From Oxalobacter formigenes (GTDB taxonomy: Bacteria; Pseudomonadota; Gammaproteobacteria; Burkholderiales; Burkholderiaceae_D): a stretch of 64,000 nucleotides of DNA. Location: assembly GCF_027158485.1 (NCBI RefSeq), contig NZ_JAMKYJ010000006.1. One strand, 5' to 3'. Below, piece by piece: positions 45,695 to 55,055 of this stretch (position 1 is the first letter of the stretch; each line of letters starts with the position of its first letter). Made by a program: the position numbers and the translations under genes. The notes under the pieces are model-generated. The model searched no databases, was not told where the DNA came from, and worked only from the letters and a program-made list of their open reading frames with translations.

Positions 45695-46091
45695 ATACCT
45701 CTCCTTTTTTAAAAAAGTTAATAAAAAAGCGTCGTTCGAAGAACGACGCCTTGTGTGCGGTAAGGCTTTACTATAAGCCTGTTTCCGGTGGGCTCAGGAC
45801 ATTTGTGTCCAATTTGTGAAGGCTGCTTGCAATAACCTCTATTTCACTTCAGGTTTATTGTTCAATTTATTGATATCACTTGTTTTCTATCAGTTTATTT
45901 ATTTCAAATACGTTGCCCTTTAGCAACCGTTTTTCGGTTGGCTATGACCGTTTCGTTTCCATTTCTTCTGTCAACTCCTTTTTCGCAACACTTTTGACGC
46001 TTGAAACGCTTTCCAGTAACTGTTTCTGTTTGAATAAAAGGTCTTTTTGACTGGATTCGTACGGTTATGGTTCAGGTTTCTGTCTGTTTTT
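45695..46091. other. Leader and promoter region of the 45694 gene, 397 bp
   Basis: Carries the leader terminator given separately. Beyond it AT-rich sequence runs to the end of ybaK. No ORF accepted; the Lys-rich frame at about 45971-46207 overlaps ybaK and has no support. Confidence 0.45.
45723..45749 (-). terminator. Terminator-like hairpin in the leader of the 45694 gene
   Basis: GCGTCGTTC-TTC-GAACGACGC in the leftward transcript with six U after it, only 29 nt before ATG 45694 and followed by the ribosome site. Same arrangement as in the leaders of the three tail-collar genes. Confidence 0.75.
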
Positions 46092-46574
46092 TCAGGCGAT
46101 GATGTCCGCAACGCTTGCCCTGACTTCCCTGATGAGGTCTTTGGGTGCGATTTCGATTTGCAGCCCGCGAATACCGGCACTGACCCAGATTTTGTCAAAT
46201 CCTTCAATGGTGCTGTGGATGAAGGTCGGGAAGTGTTTTTTCATGCCGACAGGGGAACATCCTCCCCGGATGTAGCCGGTCAATGGCAGGAGTTCTTTTA
46301 CGGCGATCATGTCGCATTTTTTGTTGCCGGAGGCCCTGGCGACTTTTTTGAGGTCGACTTCATGGTCGCCGGGAACGACACAGACGAGGTGGCCGGTCTT
46401 GTCGCCGTGAAGCACCAGTGTCTTGAAGACCTGTTCGATGTTTTCGCCCAGTACGTTGGCCACGTGTCTGGCTGACAGGTCGTCTTCATCGACTTCATAG
46501 GGGACGAGTTTGTATGGGACTTTCGATTTGTCCAGTATGCGGGCGGCGTTGGTTTTGCTGATTTTTTCTTTCAT
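46092..46574 (-). CDS. ybaK: Cys-tRNA(Pro)/Cys-tRNA(Cys) deacylase YbaK
   Basis: 160 aa. INS/YbaK domain with TNAARILDKSKVPYKLVPYE at the start, the catalytic Lys in VFKTLV (residue about 51), VPGDHEVDLKKVARASGNKKCDMI, and GGCSPVGMKKHFPTFIH. Hydrolyses mischarged Cys-tRNA(Pro). Complete by length. A second member of the superfamily at 55816-56265 is broken. Confidence 0.93.
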   Translation of the reverse strand: MKEKISKTNAARILDKSKVPYKLVPYEVDEDDLSARHVANVLGENIEQVFKTLVLHGDKTGHLVCVVPGDHEVDLKKVARASGNKKCDMIAVKELLPLTGYIRGGCSPVGMKKHFPTFIHSTIEGFDKIWVSAGIRGLQIEIAPKDLIREVRASVADIIA

Positions 46575-46768
46575 TTTTTCATGGTTTTATGCTTCATTTC
46601 TCTCAAAAAAGAGACAGTTTTCAATTTCCAGAAAATATTGTCCGACACAACGATTCCGATGTCAAAAATGACATGATGCAATTCCACACGATGCCTGTAT
46701 AATTTTAATGGTTGCCTTCAGGCAACTGCATACCCATTTGCGGGTCAACGTGAAAGAAACCGCCTTAT

Positions 46769-49700
46769 ATGTATCTGGATGAAGAACAGGAAGTCGAGAA
46801 TCTGGCATCGTCGGTGCTTCGCCGTTATTTTACTGACAATGACGTCGATTATCTCGTTTCGCTTTTCACGCCGGATATCGTCTGGCTGGGCGCGGGCAAG
46901 GAACAGAAAGCGGAAGGGTTCGACGCTGTTTCCCGGCATTTCCGGAACGAGAAAAACGTTCTCATGCATTGTCGAATGTGGGACGAAAGTTACGTTACCC
47001 GGAAACTGGCAGACGACTGCTATCTGTGCGAGGTAACGAGTGAGCTGGAATCGGTCGATCCGGGCGTTTTGTTCCGTATCCGCCAACGCGTTTCCTTCAT
47101 TTTCAAACGGATCGACGGTGCCCTGAAGATCGCTCACATTCACCATTCCGCCGCTTACGACCCTATCCAGCCGGATGAGTTGTTCCCGATTGAGGCGGCC
47201 AGAAGCAGTTATGAAGAACTGACGCGCCTTTTGACGGAAAAAGAACAGCAGATCGAGCTGATGCTGCATCAGATTCCCGGCGGGACGATGATCTGCCATC
47301 ATGACGAACGCTACAGGTTCAAATGGGTCAGCGAAAATTTTTACCGGATGATGGGATTCGATTCCGAGTCGGAACTATATGAAGCGACGGATGGCGCTTA
47401 CGCTTCTCTGGTTCACCCGGACGATCTCGACAAACTGGTTGAAGAAGTCCACCAGAGCAAGATCGCCAATGTCGCGTCCCATTTCGAATACCGGATGATC
47501 AAAAAGAATGGCGACATCATCTGGGTTCACGATGTCGGCCGCTGTTTTACTGATCTGGATGGCGATAACGTCACCAGCTGTTTCGTCTCCGACATTACCC
47601 GCCGCATTGAACGGGACGCACAGGAAAAGGATACCCGGCTTGAAATTTCCCGGAAGACGGATTTTCTCTCCCAGCTCTACGATACGATTCCCTGCGGGAT
47701 TGTCCAGATGTCGATCGATTCGGGCCACCGCATTATCAATGCCAACCGGGGGGCCTGGGAAATCTTCGGTTATACGCGCGACGAGTATTTGCAGGAAAAA
47801 AACGATCCTTTTCTTCATGTCCTCGACCGGGACAAATTCTGGATTCACAAGAGGGTCGACCATCTGGCCGTAAACGGTGGTTCCATCACGTATGAGCGGG
47901 AAGCTGTCAAAAAAGACGGTTCCACCGGCTGGATCAGTGTGACGATTGAACGGCTGTTCAACTTCGACGGGATCGAAGTCCTTCAGGCCGTCTATTCGGA
48001 TATCAGCGAAGTCAAGAAATTGCAGAAAGAACAGGAGCAGGAACGCGCCATTGAAAACCGTTCCCTGCGTGCCGCCATTTATACGGCTTACCAGCTGATT
48101 ATCCGCGTCAATCTGACACAGGACACATATGAAGCCCTCTCTGAACGCGATTATGTCGTGAATTATGAGCCGTACGGTTATTTCAATGAATTGATGGAAG
48201 AGGTGGAGAACGGTCTCCATCCGGACTATCGGGATGCCTATATCGGTACTTTCACCCGGCAACGTATGATCGAGCGTTTCGACAAGGGCGAAAAAGAAAT
48301 TTACATGGAATATCAGCGGATGGGGGCAGACGGCATCTACCACTGGGTTTCCCTGACCGGTATTCGTATCGATAACCCCTACAACGACGATACGCTTTGT
48401 ATTTTGCTGACCAAAGTGCTGGACGAGCAGCGCGCGGAACAGGCTGTTCAGGAACAGGTCTTAAAGAACGCGCTTTCTGCGGCACGAATGGCCAATCAGG
48501 CAAAATCCGATTTCCTGTCCCGCATGAGCCACGATATCCGTACACCCTTGAACGCGATTATCGGCATGAGTACGATCAGCCAGCTCAAAATGAAAGAGCC
48601 GGAGGTTCTCGCCGATTGCCTGTCGAAAATCGATGTATCGTCCCGTTACCTGCTTTCCCTGATCAACGACATTCTCGATATGTCGCGTATTGAAAGCGGA
48701 AAAATGGCTCTCTCCAGCGAACGCTTCGATTTCGTCGAACTGATCGGCAGTATCAATACCATTGTTTACCCGCAGGCTGTTGCCGGCAAGCTGGCTTACC
48801 AGATTCACCAGCATGAGTCGCTGGACCGGTATTATGAAGGCGATACCTTGCGGATCAACCAGATTCTGATGAACCTGCTGTCCAATGCAGTCAAATTTAC
48901 GCCTGAAGGCGGCAAAATCGACGTTCATATCAGTGAATCGAGACGCAGCAACGGTTTTGCCTACATTGAATTCAGGGTCAGCGATACCGGTATCGGGATG
49001 TCCTCTGACTTCATGAAACGTCTTTACCTGCCATTCGAACAGGAAACGGACGATATGGCCCGCAACAAGGTCGGCAGCGGTCTGGGACTTTCCATTGTGT
49101 ACAGCCTTGTCCAGATCATGGGCGGAACGATCGACGCGAAAAGCGAAAAAAACAGGGGAACGACGTTTACGGTCGTCATTCCCCTGAGACTGGCCGCGCC
49201 GGATGGGGACGGGGACACGGAAATTGCAGGCAAGGCAAAGGAATTGCTGCTGGACAAACACATCCTGATCGTGGATACCGAAACCAGTATTGGCGAACAG
49301 GCCGCTGCCATTCTGGAGAGAATCGGCGCGAAAACGACTTGTGTCTTTTCAGGAAGTGACGCGGTTGATGTGGTCAAAATGGCTATGGAACAAGGCACTC
49401 CGTTCGATATTGCCTTGATCGATTGGAAAATGAAGGACATGAACGGCAGTGAGCTGACACGCCGCATCCGCCAGTTCGCCCCGCCTGAAAAAACGGTCAT
49501 TGTCGTGACGGCATATGACTGGAGCATTTTCGAGCTGGATGCCCGCGCTGCCGGGGTCAATTATTTCATGGCAAAACCCTTTTTCACCTCTTCTTTCTGC
49601 GAAACCCTGTTGCAACTGGAACGCGACCACCGGCTGGGCAACAGGAAGCATCATGAACAAACCTATCTCGGCCGACGCTTTTTGCTGGTGGAAGACAATG

Positions 49701-50044
49701 AACTGAATATGGAAATTTCCAAAGCACTGATGGAAATTAACGGGATGGAAGTCGAGACGGCAGAAAACGGAAAAGTCGCGGTTGAAAAATTCCAGTCCTT
49801 CCCTTCCGGTCATTTCGCCGCCATTTTGATGGATATCCGCATGCCTGTTTTGAACGGGCTGGACGCCACCCGGCAAATCCGCACCCTTCCCCGCGAAGAC
49901 GCGAAAACCATCCCTGTCATCGCCATGTCTGCCAATGCATTCGACGAAGACAAGAAACGGGCGTTTGACGCCGGCATCAACGATTATCTGGTAAAACCGA
50001 TCGATATTGCCAAACTGCTCTCGACACTGGAGAAATGGGTTTGA
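46769..50044 (+). CDS. Hybrid sensor histidine kinase (NTF2-like, PAS repeats, HisKA, HATPase, two REC)
   Basis: 1091 aa soluble kinase. Residues 1-140 form a SnoaL/NTF2-like domain (unusual for a kinase). Two PAS domains (about 165-280 and 300-415) with HPDDLDKL and KNGDIIWV, a third weaker PAS-like unit (430-560), HisKA with SHDIRTPLNA (His588), HATPase (NLLSNAVKFTP, DTGIGMS, GSGLGLSI), then two receivers. The first receiver has VDTE in place of the acidic pair but keeps Asp885; the second keeps LVEDNE, MDIRMP (Asp1022) and a KP. It has no transmembrane segment, so it senses an internal signal. Confidence 0.92.
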   Translation: MYLDEEQEVENLASSVLRRYFTDNDVDYLVSLFTPDIVWLGAGKEQKAEGFDAVSRHFRNEKNVLMHCRMWDESYVTRKLADDCYLCEVTSELESVDPGVLFRIRQRVSFIFKRIDGALKIAHIHHSAAYDPIQPDELFPIEAARSSYEELTRLLTEKEQQIELMLHQIPGGTMICHHDERYRFKWVSENFYRMMGFDSESELYEATDGAYASLVHPDDLDKLVEEVHQSKIANVASHFEYRMIKKNGDIIWVHDVGRCFTDLDGDNVTSCFVSDITRRIERDAQEKDTRLEISRKTDFLSQLYDTIPCGIVQMSIDSGHRIINANRGAWEIFGYTRDEYLQEKNDPFLHVLDRDKFWIHKRVDHLAVNGGSITYEREAVKKDGSTGWISVTIERLFNFDGIEVLQAVYSDISEVKKLQKEQEQERAIENRSLRAAIYTAYQLIIRVNLTQDTYEALSERDYVVNYEPYGYFNELMEEVENGLHPDYRDAYIGTFTRQRMIERFDKGEKEIYMEYQRMGADGIYHWVSLTGIRIDNPYNDDTLCILLTKVLDEQRAEQAVQEQVLKNALSAARMANQAKSDFLSRMSHDIRTPLNAIIGMSTISQLKMKEPEVLADCLSKIDVSSRYLLSLINDILDMSRIESGKMALSSERFDFVELIGSINTIVYPQAVAGKLAYQIHQHESLDRYYEGDTLRINQILMNLLSNAVKFTPEGGKIDVHISESRRSNGFAYIEFRVSDTGIGMSSDFMKRLYLPFEQETDDMARNKVGSGLGLSIVYSLVQIMGGTIDAKSEKNRGTTFTVVIPLRLAAPDGDGDTEIAGKAKELLLDKHILIVDTETSIGEQAAAILERIGAKTTCVFSGSDAVDVVKMAMEQGTPFDIALIDWKMKDMNGSELTRRIRQFAPPEKTVIVVTAYDWSIFELDARAAGVNYFMAKPFFTSSFCETLLQLERDHRLGNRKHHEQTYLGRRFLLVEDNELNMEISKALMEINGMEVETAENGKVAVEKFQSFPSGHFAAILMDIRMPVLNGLDATRQIRTLPREDAKTIPVIAMSANAFDEDKKRAFDAGINDYLVKPIDIAKLLSTLEKWV

Positions 50045-50617
50045 TATAGCTGCAAAGAGTCGATTCAAAACGTTCTTTCCATAAAACCCGATCCCGGTTC
50101 AGGCAGGGTTATTTGCTTTCCTGAACCATTTGAAGTGTTCCCGTCTTTTTGAAAGCGATCCTGTCTTGTTTCTTTACATGCGTTCTTCGATAGATCAACA
50201 GTCCCGGCCAGTCAGGGATATTCACTTCTTGCCGATCCTGTCTCCTGCAAAAACGCAACGCTCAACAGTGTCACTGGAAAATCAGACACCCGGGCCCTTT
50301 CAGGTTGACCTGTATGCCCTCTTTGCAGTTTGCATGCATGACGGGGCAGCGGCCGGTTCCCATTGTTCTCTTCCTCCCAATTTCGAAGCACGTATAAAAA
50401 CACACTCAATATGGTGGAAATCCCGCTATTGCCTGAAGACTTTCGCCCCGTTCACCTACAGCAGGCACATGAACACTCCACAATAACGTTCAGAAGGTGC
50501 ACTGTACCTTCACCTGTCCGGTTTTGGCAACACCACCTGGCCAGCCCGGCCAATATGGCCTTTTCAGTGGTTATCAGAGTAAACTTGATATTTTGAGAAA
50601 TCTTCAGGACAGTTATC
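50045..50617. other. Gap of 573 bp without an accepted gene
   Basis: Pro/Ser-rich frames are open on the plus strand (50130-50486) but carry no motif, no ribosome site and no homologous pattern. The right part holds the promoter of the small secreted protein. Confidence 0.35.
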
Positions 50618-50905
50618 ATGAAAAAAATATCAATTGCCGCTCTTTTCCTGCTTATATCCTCTATTGCCTTTTCCGCCAATTTGACAAATCAGGACATCCA
50701 GTCGCTCATATCCGTGGAAAACACGTTGAACAGCATGTGCCGGGGTGGCCGGGGCGACGATCCCGATACGGGAAGGGCATGCGATGCCAGAAACAAAACA
50801 CTCAAAGTCATCAACCGCCTTGGCTGGTGCTACGGAAAAAAGAATCAGGCCGCATACCAGATGAAATGGCATCCATGCACCGTCAATTCCAGTTACGCCC
50901 GATAA
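50618..50905 (+). CDS. Small secreted cysteine-containing protein with CRGGxGDDP motif
   Basis: 95 aa. Signal peptide MKKISIAALFLLISSIAFSA. The mature part has four Cys: MCRGGRGDDPDTGRACDARN, RLGWCYGKKNQAAYQMKWHPC. From memory, the pattern CRGGxGDDPxxxxACxxRD...LGWCYG occurs in many proteobacterial proteins of unknown role, often as a C-terminal module, and I cannot name the family. The two disulfide-capable pairs suggest a periplasmic or secreted module. ATG 50618 (AGGA 12 nt upstream). Confidence 0.75.
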   Translation: MKKISIAALFLLISSIAFSANLTNQDIQSLISVENTLNSMCRGGRGDDPDTGRACDARNKTLKVINRLGWCYGKKNQAAYQMKWHPCTVNSSYAR

Positions 50906-51531
50906 ACTCCGATCAACCGGAAATCTGCCTGGGCAGATTCTGGCGAAGCGATCCATAAAATGCCGGGACAATCCGGGATTCTTCAGTAATTGAGTCTTTA
51001 ACGATAAGCTGCCCACCGGTCACCCGTCTTTTCCGCCCATCCGGCATCTGGTTTCAAGGATCGCTTAAGTAAAGGAGCAAGATATTAATGCCCGTGTCGG
51101 GAAGAACCCCATAATTTTCAATCCACGCACCCGCGAGGGGTGCGACTGCCTCTTCTGAAAGCCTGATAAACAGGGCTTTTGGCGGAATGTTTTCGAGCAT
51201 ATCTTTTTTTTCGTCTAAATCCACTGCCATTTTTGCCTGATTTCATTTTTTTCAATATTTTCAGTTATCTGGATGTGCGAGCTTCTCTCAAGGGAAGTTC
51301 TGTCTGCTTCAGGTCCTCGTTTTCTATCTTGCCTACGCTTCCTGTTTTATTTTCCTCTGTTTTTTCCTTTTTTTAAATGATCCGTGGCCCTTCGTGAATA
51401 ACGGCTTCCCTACAATGAACGCTGAATCTGCTGTTTAAACACAATTCAACAAAGCTCTGCCTGAAAGTCATTTGTTTCCACGGGAAAATGTTTCCTTTCA
51501 CCCACAATTTCCCCTTCAGAAACAGGTTTTC
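50906..51531. other. Gap of 626 bp with a CRISPR-repeat relic
   Basis: Holds one CRISPR-like repeat (next entry), no cas gene and no other gene seen. T-rich frames near 51180-51376 are not supported. Confidence 0.5.
51115..51146 (-). CRISPR. Solitary type I-C-like CRISPR repeat
   Basis: The 32 bp read, on the minus strand, GTCGCACC.CT.GCGGGTGCG.GGATTGAAA-type sequence: hairpin GTCGCACC ... GGTGCG then TGGATTGAAA, the form of type I-C repeats, with only the last base changed (A for C). A lone GTTTCAA at 51051-51057, 64 bp away, is the only hint of another unit. No second full repeat, leader or cas gene is visible. It looks like a relic or a seed repeat. Confidence 0.65.
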
Positions 51532-52398
51532 TCAAGCTGTTTTGAGTGTCAGGGATTGTTTGTATTCCGACGGGGTCTGCCCTGTCATCTGTCTGAACTG
51601 GCGATTGAAGTGGGACAGGTTGGCATAGCCGGATTCCCATGCGAGACGGGAGACTGGCCATCCGGTGTCGATCAAAAGACGGCAGGCATTGTCGATGCGG
51701 ATGCGGGCAAGATAGTGAAAGACGGTTTGTCCGGTTTCCCGTTTGAAGAGGCGACACATGGCATTGGCGTTCATGCCGGTTTTTCCGGCAATGTCGTTCA
51801 ATGAGAGGTTTTCGCGGAAAGCTTCTTTCAGGTAGACCTGTATCCGGGTAACGGCGTCGGCAAAGTTTTCCTTTTCGATCGAAACCGGCAAGGGGGAAAC
51901 CAGCCTTGTCCGGCTGGAGCACGACAGTTTGTCGAGGATGGAGAGCAAAACCTGAACCCGTGCGATTCCAGTCGTTTTCCTGATTTTCTTCATGTCGGCA
52001 TGAATGCGTCTGTTTTCATCCGGATCGGTAAAACGGATGCCACTCATGCTTTTTTTCAGGAGGGTATGGATCGGGCGATATTCCTCGACAACTTCCATAT
52101 TTTCAGGAAACAGGCTGGCGGGAAAATAGAGGACTTCACAGCTGCTTTCCGTTTTGACGGAAGGATCGCTCATGGAGTCGCAAATGTGGACATGGGGAAC
52201 GCCCTTTCCGATCAGGGTCAAATCCCATTGCGCAAATTTCCCGACGGCATGCCCGATATATTCCCTTCCCGTTCCGGATGTCATCAGGATGAGCTCGTAC
52301 TCATCGTGATAATGGAGGGGATATTGAAGATGGGAAAATGTCACGATCGAAAAGGATCGGTCGATATCGTGAATGATTTTCCGCCGCAGGATTTTCAT
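51532..52398 (-). CDS. AraC family transcriptional regulator
   Basis: 288 aa. N-terminal cupin (YPLHYHDEYELILMTSGTGREYIG, WDLTLIGKGVPHVHI) and C-terminal AraC helix-turn-helix pair (LSLNDIAGKTGMNANAMCRLFKRETG, WPVSRLAWESGYANLSHFNRQFRQMTGQTPSEYK). Same architecture as sugar-responsive AraC/MelR-like regulators; ligand and target unknown. No obvious partner gene; the next gene upstream is a separate bactofilin operon. Confidence 0.9.
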   Translation of the reverse strand: MKILRRKIIHDIDRSFSIVTFSHLQYPLHYHDEYELILMTSGTGREYIGHAVGKFAQWDLTLIGKGVPHVHICDSMSDPSVKTESSCEVLYFPASLFPENMEVVEEYRPIHTLLKKSMSGIRFTDPDENRRIHADMKKIRKTTGIARVQVLLSILDKLSCSSRTRLVSPLPVSIEKENFADAVTRIQVYLKEAFRENLSLNDIAGKTGMNANAMCRLFKRETGQTVFHYLARIRIDNACRLLIDTGWPVSRLAWESGYANLSHFNRQFRQMTGQTPSEYKQSLTLKTA

Positions 52399-52575
52399 GA
52401 GTCAGGGATGCATACCGGGTTCGATTCGATGATTCAATGATACATCAGCAAGTATGCACAGACACGGAAAAAGGGAGCACAGGATAGCAGCGGGCAAAAT
52501 CTTTTCCGGCCATCATGCAGGAAAACGGTGCTGCGCCTGTCATCCGGGACAGGCGCCGGGGTATTTTCCCTGTCC

Positions 52576-53217
52576 TTACTGGCTGACGACAACGCCTTTG
52601 ATGACAGCGCCTTCTTCGATACTGATCCGGATGGTATTGATATTCCCGCTGGAGTTCGCTTTTTCCCCGAACCGGGCGATTTTGGAAATATCCATGTCGC
52701 ATTCGGTTTTTCCGTTGGAAAGGATTTTTTCGGCCACCATTTTCCCGTCAGTCACCACCGAATTGTCATCGAGTTCGATTGTTTCTTCGGCAATGATGCT
52801 TCCCTTGACACGTGCCGCATTCAATATCACGTTTTTGCCGCTCATGTTCCCGGTGACTTTTCCGAATACGACAATCGTCCCCCCGGCCTGTACGTCTCCT
52901 GTGATTTCCCCGTAAATTTCGACGTCACCCTCGATTTTGCAATTGCCGGTTATGTCGACCTGCTCGCCAATGACTGTTGTTCGTGGCGGAACAAGCCTGG
53001 CAGGGGGAACGATTTCCGGTTCATTGTATTCCCTGAAATTGAATGCCGGTTTTTCGTCGGTGTTCCTGACAGTTGTTTCCGGCGAGGAATAAACCGCCGT
53101 TCCATTTCCTGCCGGCTTGACGGAGGTATTTTTTTTGTCGTTCAGGCTGAAATTGCTGATGAATTCTTCCCATGCGATTCGGGCATTCGATTTTTTGTCC
53201 TGTATTTTAGTATTCAT
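52576..53217 (-). CDS. Bactofilin-like polymer-forming protein
   Basis: 213 aa. A disordered N-terminal half followed by a right-handed beta-helix (VIGEQVDITGNCKIEGDVEIYGEITGDVQAGGTIVVFGKVTGNM, then ARVKGSIIAEETIELDDNS), the bactofilin (DUF583) pattern. Such proteins form filaments and recruit cell-wall enzymes. It starts 2 bp after the polysaccharide deacetylase stop, with GGAG from that gene's 3' end as its ribosome site. Confidence 0.85.
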   Translation of the reverse strand: MNTKIQDKKSNARIAWEEFISNFSLNDKKNTSVKPAGNGTAVYSSPETTVRNTDEKPAFNFREYNEPEIVPPARLVPPRTTVIGEQVDITGNCKIEGDVEIYGEITGDVQAGGTIVVFGKVTGNMSGKNVILNAARVKGSIIAEETIELDDNSVVTDGKMVAEKILSNGKTECDMDISKIARFGEKANSSGNINTIRISIEEGAVIKGVVVSQ

Positions 53218-53219
53218 GT

Positions 53220-54113
53220 TTAACTCCGGTAACCGAAAGTGATTGGATAGGTACTGTTTTGCAAACTGCCAAAGGAATATCCCTTGCTGCGGTAATGTTC
53301 GATGATTTTCGGCAGGGCTTTTACCGTCTCGGCCTTGGTGGCACTGTCATGCATCAAGATGACAACCCGGCTGTCGCCGGACGAACGGGTGACGACGTTG
53401 GCAAACAGGGCCTCTGCCCTCTGGGGTGAGAGGGATATGTCGCCGACGGATACGTTCCAGTCGAAATAGACGTAGCCGCGACGGGTCATTTCCGCAATGA
53501 GCTCCTGATAAAGAGACGCGTTATAGATGTTGATCGATCCTCCGGGAAAACGGAAAATCGCGGTCTGCTGACCGGTGATGTCGCTTATTCTCTGGTGAAC
53601 GGCGGCAAAATCGTCGAGCCATGCCTCGACGGATGCATATATCTTCCGGTAACGGTGCGTGTCGGAATGCATCCCGAGACTGTGCCCCTCTCTCAACATT
53701 CGCCTGATCATTTCCTGCCCTGCGGCAGTTTTCAGGTTTTGTCCGACGACAAAGAAGGTTCCCTTCACCTGATAGCGCTTCAATACGTCGAGTACCTGTC
53801 CGGTGACAGGTGACGGCCCATCGTCAAACGTCAGATAGACGGTATTTTCCGAAATAGTTTCCTTTTCGGAAGGCAAAACATATAACTCCGGGTATTTTTT
53901 CCGGTAAGAAACCGGATTTTTTGACATGCGCGACAATTCGGACCCGCTTTCGGTCATCCTGTCGGAGACCGGGTCCGGCAACGGTTTTGTTGCGGCAGCC
54001 GTGACCTGCCAAAAGTAAAAAGCCGCGGCAAGGGGTAGAATGATAATGGATACAAGACAGCTTGTATAAAAATGTTTATAGAAACGAACACTTCTCCAGT
54101 ATTTTTCAGCCAT
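53220..54113 (-). CDS. Polysaccharide deacetylase (NodB/PgdA-like)
   Basis: 297 aa. One N-terminal transmembrane helix (about residues 16-36) then a NodB domain: TFDDGPSP (catalytic Asp and metal Asp), MHSDTHRY (metal His pair), RFPGGS, FDWNV and VILMHD. Predicted to remove N-acetyl groups from peptidoglycan or another surface polysaccharide. Coupled to the bactofilin gene (2 bp gap), which could position it at the envelope. Confidence 0.9.
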   Translation of the reverse strand: MAEKYWRSVRFYKHFYTSCLVSIIILPLAAAFYFWQVTAAATKPLPDPVSDRMTESGSELSRMSKNPVSYRKKYPELYVLPSEKETISENTVYLTFDDGPSPVTGQVLDVLKRYQVKGTFFVVGQNLKTAAGQEMIRRMLREGHSLGMHSDTHRYRKIYASVEAWLDDFAAVHQRISDITGQQTAIFRFPGGSINIYNASLYQELIAEMTRRGYVYFDWNVSVGDISLSPQRAEALFANVVTRSSGDSRVVILMHDSATKAETVKALPKIIEHYRSKGYSFGSLQNSTYPITFGYRS

Positions 54114-54191
54114 GACACTCCCGTTTTCGATTCAGGAATGGCAGGGAGGAGGCGGTCATATTCAATGGCCGTTTTTCGGGTAATACGTTGA

Positions 54192-54392
54192 TCATTGAGT
54201 TTGCAAAGGTTCGTTCGATTCCGGTTTCATGCCCAGTTCGACCGCGACTTTGTGTGAAAGGCCAAAATTGCCTTTGATCGTTCCACAAATGACGCGTGAG
54301 ACAAGGTAATACGGATAGCCTCTGGCATCGGCCCACTCTTTAAGAGTGATCCCCTGTTCTCTCAATTTACGTTTGGCTTCTTCACCTGTCAT
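54192..54392 (-). CDS. Small Cro-like DNA-binding protein
   Basis: 66 aa, predicted helix-turn-helix (ITLKEWADARGYPYYLVSRVICGTIKG). This form occurs in beta-proteobacterial phages and genomic islands as a regulator facing a larger XRE repressor. Divergent to the gene at 54485; the short gap holds repeated TTTGAGTAAT. No other phage gene follows. Confidence 0.72.
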   Translation of the reverse strand: MTGEEAKRKLREQGITLKEWADARGYPYYLVSRVICGTIKGNFGLSHKVAVELGMKPESNEPLQTQ

Positions 54393-54401
54393 GGCTATAT
54401 T

Positions 54402-54451
54402 TGAGTAATATTGAACTATAAATCTACTGATGAGCTTATTTTGAGTAATTC
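54402..54451. promoter_or_regulatory. Operator region: two direct TTTGAGTAAT repeats
   Basis: TTTGAGTAAT at 54402-54411 and at 54442-54451, 40 bp apart (nearly four helical turns), in the AT-rich control region between the two divergent regulator genes. Confidence 0.55.
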
Positions 54452-54484
54452 TTTACACATTGTCAATTATCTGGGCAAATATTT

Positions 54485-54901
54485 ATGCATTCAATTGGTG
54501 AAAGACTGAAAGAAGAAAGAAAACGTCTGGGTTTGTCGCAAATGGAGTTATGCGAATTGACTGGTATCACTCGCAAGACTTTGTTCAGCTACGAAACAGG
54601 TGAACGATCGCCCAATGTCCTTTTCCTGTCGGCTTTGTTCGACCATGATTTCGATGTCGATTACATTCTGAAAGGGGAACTGGACAGGTTGAGGCCTTCT
54701 CTGCTGAAGAAGATCCAGGACGCGGCAGAATCGGCTTTCCAGATGGTCAATTCAACGGATATTGCGGTAACGCCCGCCCAGTTCGCACAGATGCTGACTT
54801 CCCTGCTCGCTACGGCTGAAACGGATAAAAATGAGCAGGAAAATGCGGTACAGACTGATCATTTTGAAAAAGCCCTTCAAAAAAAACCGGGTGAAATGTA
54901 G
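54485..54901 (+). CDS. XRE family transcriptional regulator
   Basis: 138 aa. N-terminal HTH_XRE (IGERLKEERKRLGLSQMELCELTGITRKTLFSYETGERSPNVLFLSAL) and a C-terminal Ser/Ala/Gln-rich helical tail. Likely the CI-like partner of the divergent small Cro-like protein. The only recognisable phage-type switch of this region, standing without its phage. Confidence 0.82.
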   Translation: MHSIGERLKEERKRLGLSQMELCELTGITRKTLFSYETGERSPNVLFLSALFDHDFDVDYILKGELDRLRPSLLKKIQDAAESAFQMVNSTDIAVTPAQFAQMLTSLLATAETDKNEQENAVQTDHFEKALQKKPGEM

Positions 54902-55055
54902 TGCATTTACATTTCATTATGGTCAGCAGGGAGGCATCGCCTTTTTTCCGGCGGATCAGTCTGAAAAATAGTATTACAGGAAGCTAATATGGTATCAGCC
55001 CGTATCCTGTTGAAAGCGTATATTCCTGACGTGTTCACGTACAGGGAGACGATTT

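Noticed and set aside
50130..50486. 118-codon Pro/Ser-rich frame
   Set aside because: No ribosome site or domain; likely chance.
51051..51057. Second CRISPR repeat
   Set aside because: Only seven bases match; spacing is close to the I-C period but the rest diverges, so it may be chance.
54902..55055. FMN riboswitch before ribB
   Set aside because: I looked for the conserved core sequences and did not find them.
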